Shown here: positions 1 through 7,852 of the stretch, one piece after another
How the letters are laid out: each line of letters opens with the position of its first letter
Numbering within the stretch: the stretch's first letter is position 1
Origin: BOG-933 sp037147415
GTDB taxonomy: Bacteria; Pseudomonadota; Alphaproteobacteria; Azospirillales; Azospirillaceae
DNA length: 34,219 nt
Direction: 5' to 3'
Assembly (NCBI GenBank): GCA_037147415.1
Contig: JBAWVF010000021.1
Location: 1 to 34,219, forward strand
Made by a program: the position numbers and the translations under genes
Notes under the pieces: model-generated
What the model saw: only the letters and a program-made list of their open reading frames with translations
Database searches by the model: none
What the model was told of the DNA's origin: nothing

Positions 1-2
1 TG

Positions 3-110
3 AGCCGGCACGCCACCCGGGTCGCCTTGGCGGCGGGGTTCTTGATCGCCTGGGCGGGCGCCCGCCGTTTGAGGGGGCCTTTGATGTGTCAGCATCAAAG
101 GTGGTATTAG
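3..110 (+). CDS. possible 3' end of an upstream gene (partial, unrecognised)
   Basis: A plus-strand frame is open from the left edge and stops at TAG 108-110. It gives about 35 residues with an alanine-rich hydrophobic stretch (VALAAGFLIAWAG) followed by arginines. Third codon positions are G/C-rich, as in real genes of this window. A second frame is open to TAG 167-169, so the choice of frame is uncertain. No family is recognisable. From 111 to 202 I see no gene. The last codons of the minus-strand NACHT gene and the bases beyond its stop contain an A/T tract with short dyads, which might act as a weak terminator. Confidence 0.2.
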   Translation, partial: SRHATRVALAAGFLIAWAGARRLRGPLMCQHQRWY

Positions 111-202
111 ATCGTGAGTACGAAGGTCCCGAGGTTCCGCTAGCCGCACCGGAGAAAGCCAGTATTTAGCAACGTTATCCCCACAAAAAAGAGTCTTTCA
201 TA

Positions 203-3200
203 CTATCCCCACGGGGTCTTTTTTTGACCACGAACAACCTGAAAGTGCGACCAAGCGAGACTCAACAGGCCGGAGATTGCCGGAATTCCGCCCAGGAACT
301 TGCGGGTCGGATCGGTATCGGGAAGGGCCGCGTATTTATCGGCCAGCAACCAGATTACAATACCGATGCCCAAGCCGAGCACGGTGGTTTTGGTGCGTTG
401 CCACAGTTCCCGCCGTCGGCGCAAGGGCCACCAGCGATAACCGGGCAGTTGCCGCCCCTCGCATAACTTGAATAGCTCGGATATCCAATTACCCGCACTT
501 CCCGGGTTGCGCCACATCCCACGAACATCATTCCGGACTACCCGACGGAACAGTCCGGCGTCCTTGTCGCCAAGGGCGATCAGGGCTTCGGAGGCCGCCG
601 GGGACAAATCGAAGTCCCATTTTTTTTGTACCGCTCGCAGTGCCGGGATGACCCGGTCATCAGTGTTGCCAATCCTGCCCAAGGCGGCAGCGGCATTGAG
701 GCGGACCGCTGCATCCGGGTCGTGCAGCGCCCCGAGCAAGGCATCGATCACCCCCGGTTGATCGGCGCCGACCTGTTGAAGACCCGATAAAGCATAGTAT
801 CGAACGTGTGAATCCCGATCATTGAGGTGCACAGACAATATTTGCGTTATCAAAGAGCTATCAATGCCGGCTTTTTGCAACAGCGGTATCATCTGATACC
901 AGTAATAAAACCTTTCACTGTCCTTAAATCCTGCCATCAATCCTTGAATGAATTCCGGGTCTCGGCATCCCGATTCGACCAGGGCTCGACCTGCTTGAAT
1001 AGACTGCGAACTCTTGACCGTTTTCACGAAAGACAGCAGCACCGCTGTGGCCGCCGGATTGCCCGGCTCGATTCGGGCAAGCGCTCGCGCCAGGGCAAAG
1101 CGCATGTCGTCGTCGGCGCTTTCCAAGTCCGCACGCAGGAGTTCAGCCACCCGGGGATTTCCAGCACCGATCACGCCCAACGCATCTATGACACTCGTGT
1201 CATGCTTTACAAGTCCCCGGTCACGCCGGGCAAGCAAAGCCTCGATCGCCACCGGATTGCCGACCGCCAGTTTCTCAAGCGCCTGCTTTGCTTTGCTATT
1301 AGTTATACTTTCAATCAGCGCTTCGATCACCTCCGGAGTTGGCAACGCGGCGTAACCCAATGCCTGGGCGGCTAAGCTGGACTTATTGCTTTCACCGGAT
1401 TTCAGGGCAGCAAGCAGCGGGGTAATTCGTGCGGGATCGTCGGCAGCAAGGCGCCCGAGCGCCTGAGCAAATGTATCGCCATATAAATAGAATTCATCAT
1501 GATCATCACAATCGAGAGCCGCCAAAAGCTGCGCTGTTATTTTATCGTACAGGTGCGGGCAGCGGCCGGGCGGGCCAAGTGCCTCCATCAGGCCAAGCAG
1601 AACTAAGCCCAATTCGCCCTTGTGGCGACGCCAGCGTTGAAGAAAGCTGTCAAGTTCGCGCTCAAGCCGGGCGGTCAGACCTTCGCTCCGGGCCATCGGT
1701 GCGCAGCCGCCATAGGCGCGCACCGCAAAAAGCAAGGGGCGCGCCAGCCAATGGTTGAGCCGACGCTGGATCTGCCAACCGGACAGCCAAGTGCCCGGAC
1801 GCAGACGCCAGACATGCTTGGTAATAAAATCACGCGGCATTTCCGGAACCCAGGACGGAAACCTCAAATCATCCGGCGGCATCAGGGTCAGCCAGGGCCG
1901 AGGCGCGGCGTCCAGAATGGTCAGAAGCAACCGCTCGACCCGAGCGATACCGGCCATGGTCGAGCCCAGTTGTCCGACCAGCAGCAAATGAACCTCCTCC
2001 CACCACGCCAGATAAAGGTTCGGCATGACGGCGTCGATCAGGTCTTCATCATCGGACAGGGCGGCGAGACGAAATGCGGCCAGATATTCCTGAAACGTGC
2101 GATGGCTGAATTCCAGGGTGCCGTCGCCCCGCCCGCGCAACAGCCCGGCACGGTCGCGGATCACCTCGACGAATTTTCGCGCATCCTCGCTGCCATGCCC
2201 ACGCTCAGCAGGGTTCAGGGTTTCCAACTTGGTGCCGAGATAACTGATCAGATCGGCCTCCGGCGCGGCCAGTCTTTCGTTCTCACCATGCATCCACAGC
2301 GCCAACACCGCCAGCAAATCCAGCTTGGTGCGCCAGCTATAGCCGCCGATCAGACAGGAATCCTTGATTTCCTTGTTGCGTTCCCAAGTATCGAGCATGG
2401 CTTCGCAACATTTTTCGTAAAGCTCGACCCGGCGTTCCGGCAGCACGCGGTTGTTGCGATAAACAATGGTGATGATGGTGCAAAGCAACGGGTTGATCGC
2501 CAGCGCCTTGACCCGTTCGTTCTTTAAAACGATTGCGACCAGGGTTTCGGCTTCAGCGGGGTCGTGATAGGCGATATCGTACCAGGACCGGATGAAGCTA
2601 GAAATCTCGTCATCCTTGAACGGCCGGATCGTGGTGCGCGTGAAACCCATCCCCAGCGCCAACGTGGCAAAACCGTGGGGTCGAGTGGTAATCAGGCACA
2701 AATTGCCGGCTGACGGGCGGGACGGATCAAGAAAAAGCGCCTCAACCGCCTCGATCAAGCGTTGTCGCGTACCGGACTCGGCGATCTCGTCCAAACCATC
2801 AAGCAGGATCAGGCAACGGCCGGCGGCAATCGCCTGCTTGATCAGACCGGGCGGCGTGTCATTTTTAAAGCGCGCGTCGCTCGCAATGAAACTCTCAGCC
2901 TCCTCGGCCAAATCGAAGGTTTGCGGCTCCCTGCTGAGGGTGGCGAAACGGTCGGCAAAGCGGCGCAACTCCAGCATCACCGGCAGCCACGGCGTGCCAT
3001 CGCCAAAGCCCGGCCCCAAACGATCCGGCTCATTCTGGCGCTCGGCGGCGAAGGTCGTCGCCAGCCAGCGCAACAGGGTGGTTTTGCCGCTGCCGGGGGC
3101 GCCGACCATCACCAGCCGTCGATGCTGGCTCAGCGCCTCTGCCACCGAAAGCGGGACTGTCGTAGGTTCCGAGCGAATCGCCATGCGCTGGCGGGCTTTT

Positions 3201-3412
3201 AGAAATTCTTTAACTCCCAAATGCAGGCTATCACCGAGCCTTATCTCAGAAATGGGAGTCCACTCCCCGGGCGCAGGCACGTCAACCGAAAGCCGGACGA
3301 AGATTTTATCGAGCGGCAATTCGCCCAGTCTCGCGTCCCGCTCGGGCAGACCGGTTAAAATCAAGCGGTTGAAGACACGCCCGACCGCCGCCCGGTAGTG
3401 AGTTTCATCCAT
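203..3412 (-). CDS. NACHT-type STAND NTPase with HEAT-like repeats and C-terminal membrane helices
   Basis: This 1069-residue protein has an N-terminal region of about 95 residues typical of bacterial NACHT proteins. The NTPase core follows: Walker A GAPGSGKT at 104-111, Walker B LILLDGLDE at 201-209, and a sensor-like ITTRPHGF at 241-248. A helical segment with NPLLCTI and LPERRVELYEKC comes next, then FSHRTFQEYLAA near 465, a strong family signature. Residues roughly 690-980 form repeated helical pairs of HEAT type. The C terminus has two likely membrane helices, about 1009-1025 and 1038-1056. ATG is preceded by GAGGGAG at a good distance. Such proteins are switch ATPases, several of which act in anti-phage defence or signalling. 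It is divergent from a Ser/Thr kinase gene, which suggests but does not prove a shared pathway. The membrane anchor at the repeat-sensor end is notable. Family assignment is firm; role is inference. Confidence 0.9.
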   Translation of the reverse strand: MDETHYRAAVGRVFNRLILTGLPERDARLGELPLDKIFVRLSVDVPAPGEWTPISEIRLGDSLHLGVKEFLKARQRMAIRSEPTTVPLSVAEALSQHRRLVMVGAPGSGKTTLLRWLATTFAAERQNEPDRLGPGFGDGTPWLPVMLELRRFADRFATLSREPQTFDLAEEAESFIASDARFKNDTPPGLIKQAIAAGRCLILLDGLDEIAESGTRQRLIEAVEALFLDPSRPSAGNLCLITTRPHGFATLALGMGFTRTTIRPFKDDEISSFIRSWYDIAYHDPAEAETLVAIVLKNERVKALAINPLLCTIITIVYRNNRVLPERRVELYEKCCEAMLDTWERNKEIKDSCLIGGYSWRTKLDLLAVLALWMHGENERLAAPEADLISYLGTKLETLNPAERGHGSEDARKFVEVIRDRAGLLRGRGDGTLEFSHRTFQEYLAAFRLAALSDDEDLIDAVMPNLYLAWWEEVHLLLVGQLGSTMAGIARVERLLLTILDAAPRPWLTLMPPDDLRFPSWVPEMPRDFITKHVWRLRPGTWLSGWQIQRRLNHWLARPLLFAVRAYGGCAPMARSEGLTARLERELDSFLQRWRRHKGELGLVLLGLMEALGPPGRCPHLYDKITAQLLAALDCDDHDEFYLYGDTFAQALGRLAADDPARITPLLAALKSGESNKSSLAAQALGYAALPTPEVIEALIESITNSKAKQALEKLAVGNPVAIEALLARRDRGLVKHDTSVIDALGVIGAGNPRVAELLRADLESADDDMRFALARALARIEPGNPAATAVLLSFVKTVKSSQSIQAGRALVESGCRDPEFIQGLMAGFKDSERFYYWYQMIPLLQKAGIDSSLITQILSVHLNDRDSHVRYYALSGLQQVGADQPGVIDALLGALHDPDAAVRLNAAAALGRIGNTDDRVIPALRAVQKKWDFDLSPAASEALIALGDKDAGLFRRVVRNDVRGMWRNPGSAGNWISELFKLCEGRQLPGYRWWPLRRRRELWQRTKTTVLGLGIGIVIWLLADKYAALPDTDPTRKFLGGIPAISGLLSLAWSHFQVVRGQKKTPWG

Positions 3413-3527
3413 GGTAACTCCCTCGGTTCCGCATAGCGCGATCTAAAAAAGCTATCGCCGGGTCACGGCGCGTAGGGTAGTCTATGCCCGGTGAGGGTGA
3501 AGCTTCTCTCCGAAAAGGGCATGGACC
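3413..3527. promoter_or_regulatory. divergent intergenic region between NACHT and kinase genes
   Basis: These 115 bases separate two divergent start codons and must hold the promoter(s) for both unless one is read from elsewhere. A small dyad, ATAGC at 3434-3438 with GCTAT at 3451-3455 around an A-run, lies near the middle. No convincing -35/-10 pair was found. Co-regulation of the two genes is inferred from layout only. Confidence 0.35.
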
Positions 3528-5324
3528 ATGCTGGCGGCAGATACGCGGATTGAAGGGTATCGCATACTGAGCGTGCTGGGAAGCGGCGGGTTCGGCGTCA
3601 CCTATCTTGCAATCGATGAAAATCTTAACAAGCAGGTCGCGATAAAAGAGCTGCTGCCCGGCCATCTGGTCTATCGCGACGGCAAAACCGTCCGCCCGAA
3701 AACCGAGAAATTAAAAGAGGAGTTTTCCGTTCTTCGTCAAAGATTTATCGAAGAAGCCCGCATGGCGGCCTCTATCAATCACCCGAATGTCGTCCAGATT
3801 TTGCGTTTCTTCCCTCAAAATGGCACCGCCTACATGGTCATGGCCTATGAAGATGGCGAAGAACTTGGCGATTATCTGGATGCCCGGTCAGAGCCCCCCG
3901 ATCCGGTTGAAGCCGGGCGGCTGATGTCGGCGCTGCTTGACGGGCTGGCGGCCGTGCATCGCTCGGGGATGATCCACCGCGATATCAAGCCCGAAAATAT
4001 ATTCGTTCGCCATCGTGACGGCTCGCCGGTTATTCTTGATTTCGGCTCGGCGCGCGCCGCCGACTCGACCCGTTTCACCAGGATGCTCAGTCCTGGCTAC
4101 GCCCCTTACGAGCAATATGTCGAAAGCGCTCCGCAAGGCGCGTGGTCTGATGTGTATTCGCTTGCCGCCGTCTTCTATCGCATCATTATGGGACAAAAGC
4201 CCCCTCTGGCAACCAGCCGGATGCTCGGGGATAGCCTCGTTCCCGTCGTTCAAGTCGCTAAAGGCCGTTATCCCGAACCGATGTTGCGGGCGATCGACTG
4301 GGGACTTGCGGTCAATGCCGCCCAACGCCCGCAGACAGTGGCCGCCTTTGCCGAGGCGATACAATCCGCTTTAATTACTGAAACACCACAGGCGCCCCCG
4401 TCACATCCACTTCCGGATGCGGTAATTGCAAAGCAAATATCCCGATCTCGCAATGCGATCGGACGCCATCCGGTTATGAATGGTGATATATTCTGGACTC
4501 TTAGCATATTTTCATTGTCATTAGCCAATTTTATCATCGGATTTATCATGCTCCGTCGTCATGGCCGCGATCTGCTGGCTATCACGCCGATTCCAGCGGA
4601 GGCCGATGAAGAGCGGCATGACCTTGAACATCTGGTAAACCGCCCGCCTTTGGTGTTTGGGATGGCACTCTTGTTTTTCATGGCCGGGATTGCCATGGTG
4701 TTTGCCGGGATCGCCTTACCGCAGATATCGTACAGGACTCATGGCCCGCTTTCCCGTAACTTCAGCCTGTTTTATGATGATCCGTTGCTATTCATTGGAT
4801 TGGTTTGTTTCTGTTCCGGCATGATCGTTTTAACCTATTGGCTGTGGGAGAATTGCAGAACAGTATTCGAGTATCGATTAAAACTTTCCGGAATGAAACC
4901 CAATGAAAAAGAACCACCTGATGAAGATGACGAAGCACCGACCGGCCCCGCCTTTTTCCGGCGCCGTATCGGCAATGTCATGGAGTTGGGAATGCTCGCC
5001 GCTACCGTATGTTATATGGACTATATTGCAATTAACCACGCCATCATGTCAACGATGGTCGGTATAGTTGCAAGTAACTTAATCATAATTTTAGTGGTTT
5101 TAACTCTTGGACTTGCCTTTATAATGACCGTCTGTTTATTTTCTCTTTGGGCCTACCTTGGCAAGGATATGCTGACCTACGCATTGTTCGAGCGGCAGAG
5201 TCACTGGCGTTGGCGCTTTACCGCCAATGTATCCCGTGTGTTGCTGATTATAACTTTTTTTGCTATCCCGTCCCTGACAAATTTTGATGTCTACCGAGAC
5301 GTCTTGCAACTGCTTTTTAGATAG
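3528..5324 (+). CDS. membrane Ser/Thr protein kinase (Hanks type) with polytopic C-terminal domain
   Basis: The 598-residue protein starts with a complete bacterial Ser/Thr kinase domain (about 11-275). It has glycine loop GSGGFGVTY from residue 18, VAIK with lysine 40, catalytic HRDIKPEN with aspartate 152, DFG at 171-173, and an activation-segment SPGYAPYEQY. A proline-rich linker follows, then about six hydrophobic helices (roughly 322-342, 374-398, 418-440, 482-503, 508-540, 569-586). An acidic loop near 458-470 interrupts them. The kinase should be cytoplasmic and the C-terminal half a membrane domain of unknown type. All catalytic residues are present, so activity is expected. The N-terminal 120 residues closely match kinase domain 1 of the 7853-11284 protein, so they are paralogues. 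The stop is 10 bases from the stop of the converging kinase gene. An out-of-frame ATG 7 bases upstream is ignored. Confidence 0.93.
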   Translation: MLAADTRIEGYRILSVLGSGGFGVTYLAIDENLNKQVAIKELLPGHLVYRDGKTVRPKTEKLKEEFSVLRQRFIEEARMAASINHPNVVQILRFFPQNGTAYMVMAYEDGEELGDYLDARSEPPDPVEAGRLMSALLDGLAAVHRSGMIHRDIKPENIFVRHRDGSPVILDFGSARAADSTRFTRMLSPGYAPYEQYVESAPQGAWSDVYSLAAVFYRIIMGQKPPLATSRMLGDSLVPVVQVAKGRYPEPMLRAIDWGLAVNAAQRPQTVAAFAEAIQSALITETPQAPPSHPLPDAVIAKQISRSRNAIGRHPVMNGDIFWTLSIFSLSLANFIIGFIMLRRHGRDLLAITPIPAEADEERHDLEHLVNRPPLVFGMALLFFMAGIAMVFAGIALPQISYRTHGPLSRNFSLFYDDPLLFIGLVCFCSGMIVLTYWLWENCRTVFEYRLKLSGMKPNEKEPPDEDDEAPTGPAFFRRRIGNVMELGMLAATVCYMDYIAINHAIMSTMVGIVASNLIIILVVLTLGLAFIMTVCLFSLWAYLGKDMLTYALFERQSHWRWRFTANVSRVLLIITFFAIPSLTNFDVYRDVLQLLFR

Positions 5325-5334
5325 CGGACTCTAT

Positions 5335-7779
5335 TCATATCCTGTTTGGATAGACCACGCGAAAGCCGATATCATTTCGACCGGAAGACGGTACGGCCCC
5401 GCTTCGATAGGCACAACGTCCATGCTCAGGCGGGCTGAGAAAACCGCCGCCGCGCAAGACCTTTGGCCCAAGCGGTTCCTTGTTGACCGGATCAAGCGTG
5501 TCGGCCGGCAACTCCGGGCGAAATCGTTCGTCATAGGTGTCGGCGCACCATTCCCAGACATTGCCGCTCATATCCCACAAACCGAAACTGTTGCGACCGC
5601 CTGGAAACGCCGCAACCGGTGTGGTTCCCGGCGCGACATTATTCAGATTGGCCCGGATTTCATCGGGCGTCACGTTGCCCCACGGATACTCAGCCAGTTT
5701 ATTTCCACCACGGGCCGCGCATTCCCACTGAGCTTCGGTAGGCAGGGTGCCACCGGCCCATTCCGCAAAGCGCAGAGCCTCAGAGTGACTGATTCCGACG
5801 ACCGGATGGTCGGGAGCCCCGAACAGAGGGTGCCCGGCCAGAGGCGCTACCGGGCGCCCGGTTGCACGGATAAAACGGTCGTAATCCCGATTGGTTACAA
5901 GCTTGGCATCAATTTTAAACGGCGAAAGCCGAACCTTCTTGGCCAATGGCTCATTTGCTCTGACCATCCGTGCCCCGAAATAATACTCGCCACCCGGAAT
6001 ATCAACGGCACCTTCAAAGCGGCTTACGGAACTCCCGGATTCTTTTGACGACCGGACTTTATCCGGTGCAACCAAATAAGGGCCGGGACCGTTTAACAGG
6101 TTCAGCACTTCGTCGGCGCGTTGAAACCGATGCTCCGGCTCATAGTTCAAAAGCTTGAGGATTAATCGATCAAGAGCGGGCGTAACCGCCGGGTTATAGA
6201 CGGACGGAGCCTCCACAGCGCCGCGCGGCGGCGCCCCGGTTCTCTGAACATCACGTAAGGAAACTGAAGGCAGGCGGCCGGTCAGCAATAAATATCCAAT
6301 AATGCCCAGGGCGAAAAGATCGCTGCGAGCGTCAACTGAATCGGGGCGTTCGAACTGCTCCGGTGCCATGCAGTCATATTGCCAGGGAAAAGCGACGACA
6401 CCGCGATGAACCGTATGAGACACCGCCGAGGACAGACCAAGGTCAATCACCACCGGGTCGTAAACACGCCCTCCGCGCAAAAAGATATTCTGTGGCCGCA
6501 GGTCACGATGGGCCAGTCGCCGATGCGCGGCGGACAAAGCCTGCGCCAATTTATTGACGCACTCCAGTCGAGCCGCGGCGGTATCAACCAAATCATCCTG
6601 GTGCCTGTTTAGCCAAACCGCCAGCGGAATTCCATCCACCAGCTCACTAACCGCCCCTAATCCCTCCGGACCGTCGAATATATTATAAGTCGTGGCAAGG
6701 TAATCGCTCTGGACATTCTGAGCAAGAAGAATGTCACGTCTTACCTGCTTCAGCCGTTCAGGGTCGGCAGCCAGTTTTTCTCGAATGTCCGGCAATAGGA
6801 GCTTGATAACAACCGGACACTCAAGTTCGGTATCAAGCGCGCGATAAACACTGGCAACGCCGCCACGGCCAAGGATACGCCAGTTGGTGTAACGCCCACC
6901 GGCTTGCGGGGCCAGGACCGGAGCCGCGGTCTCGCTGGTCAGGTCCAGGGCCTTTGCCCATTGGGCAACGGTTTGAGGGCGGGTGAAGCCATCCACCGTC
7001 AGCCCCCAGTCGATTGCCCGCGCCAGCGAGTCGTTGATGTGACCGCGCCCTGCGATCGCGGCAGGAATCAAGGTATCGGCAATCTGCCGCTCCGGGGCGG
7101 ATGGTGGCTTTTTACCGAATAACAGCCGATAGAGCACGGCGGCAACGGCGTAAATATCCGTCCAGGATCCCTGTCGCCCGCGTTCTTGATATTGTTCCAG
7201 CGGCGCATAGCCATCCGTCAATATTGTGGTAAAATGTGTGGCATCGGAAACACGCGCCGCGCCGAAATCAAGGAGAACGGGTGAATTATCCCGATTGCGC
7301 AGAAAAATATTGCCCGGCTTGATGTCGCGGTGAATCATTCCGGACTCATGAACCGCCTGGAGACCTTCCAGAAGCGGCCGGGCCAGTGCTCGAATTTCAT
7401 TTTCAGTAAACGGGCGCCCAAGCTTATCAAGAAAATCCTTAAGGTCTCGTCCCTCTTCATATTGCATTACCATATAGGCGGTACTATTCGCCTCAAAAAA
7501 CCTGAGAACATGAACAACATTAGCGTGGTTGACCCGGACCGCAAGCCGGGCTTCATCGAGAAATTTTCCAAGAAATTGATGGAGCTGCTGCACATTTTTG
7601 CGGGATTTCGGCAAAACATTACGGCCGTCATGATAGGCGATATCCGAGGGCATCGCCTCCTTAACCGCAACCGTTAGGCCAAGTTTTTCATCCACGGCCA
7701 GATAGGTGATACCAAACCCGCCGGTTCCGAGAACTTTGCTGATCCGGTAATCACCGAGAATGGTTCCCTCGGGCAGCAT
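5335..7779 (-). CDS. double Ser/Thr kinase with C-terminal FGE-sulfatase-like domain
   Basis: This 814-residue protein has three parts. Kinase 1 (11-280) has GTGGFGITY, VAVK lysine 40, HRDIKPGN at 150-157 and DFG at 171-173. Kinase 2 (298-565) has GRGGVASVY, VVIK lysine 326, HRDLRPQN at 424-431 and DLG at 446-448 instead of DFG. It is probably active but divergent. Residues 592-814 form a formylglycine-generating-enzyme-like fold (PGGEYYFG, LVTNRDYDRF, LPTEAQWECAARGG, NVWEWC, RNDIGFR). The two copper-binding cysteines of true FGE are not seen at the expected place after RGGGF, so it is probably a binding or sensor module rather than an oxidase. No membrane segment is visible. It follows the triple-kinase gene by 73 bases and shares its layout minus one kinase, suggesting tandem duplication with domain loss or gain. 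Substrates are unknown. Confidence 0.93.
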   Translation of the reverse strand: MLPEGTILGDYRISKVLGTGGFGITYLAVDEKLGLTVAVKEAMPSDIAYHDGRNVLPKSRKNVQQLHQFLGKFLDEARLAVRVNHANVVHVLRFFEANSTAYMVMQYEEGRDLKDFLDKLGRPFTENEIRALARPLLEGLQAVHESGMIHRDIKPGNIFLRNRDNSPVLLDFGAARVSDATHFTTILTDGYAPLEQYQERGRQGSWTDIYAVAAVLYRLLFGKKPPSAPERQIADTLIPAAIAGRGHINDSLARAIDWGLTVDGFTRPQTVAQWAKALDLTSETAAPVLAPQAGGRYTNWRILGRGGVASVYRALDTELECPVVIKLLLPDIREKLAADPERLKQVRRDILLAQNVQSDYLATTYNIFDGPEGLGAVSELVDGIPLAVWLNRHQDDLVDTAAARLECVNKLAQALSAAHRRLAHRDLRPQNIFLRGGRVYDPVVIDLGLSSAVSHTVHRGVVAFPWQYDCMAPEQFERPDSVDARSDLFALGIIGYLLLTGRLPSVSLRDVQRTGAPPRGAVEAPSVYNPAVTPALDRLILKLLNYEPEHRFQRADEVLNLLNGPGPYLVAPDKVRSSKESGSSVSRFEGAVDIPGGEYYFGARMVRANEPLAKKVRLSPFKIDAKLVTNRDYDRFIRATGRPVAPLAGHPLFGAPDHPVVGISHSEALRFAEWAGGTLPTEAQWECAARGGNKLAEYPWGNVTPDEIRANLNNVAPGTTPVAAFPGGRNSFGLWDMSGNVWEWCADTYDERFRPELPADTLDPVNKEPLGPKVLRGGGFLSPPEHGRCAYRSGAVPSSGRNDIGFRVVYPNRI

Positions 7780-7810
7780 GGCGATATCTCCCGTCCCCGC
7801 TTACCCGAAG

Positions 7811-7839
7811 ATCATAAACGAGCCCCCGGTTAGACACAA
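7811..7839 (-). promoter_or_regulatory. candidate sigma-70-like promoter before the double-kinase gene
   Basis: On the minus strand TTGTGT (7834-7839) and TATGAT (7811-7816) are separated by exactly 17 bases. They lie 32 bases upstream of the ATG at 7779, inside the 73-base gap after the triple-kinase gene. The -10 matches the consensus at five of six bases. This suggests the double-kinase gene can be transcribed on its own as well as by read-through. It was found by eye only. Confidence 0.45.
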
Positions 7840-7852
7840 TCGAATGAAACGC

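Noticed and set aside
1622..2527. 301-residue plus-strand frame inside the NACHT gene
   Set aside because: Antisense shadow of a clearly coding region. Composition is glutamine/arginine-rich with no domain.
5335..5480. Diversity-generating retroelement variable region at the end of the kinase-FGE genes
   Set aside because: Both C termini look like ordinary diverged paralogues; no reverse transcriptase, accessory gene or template repeat is in the window. Kept only as a question.
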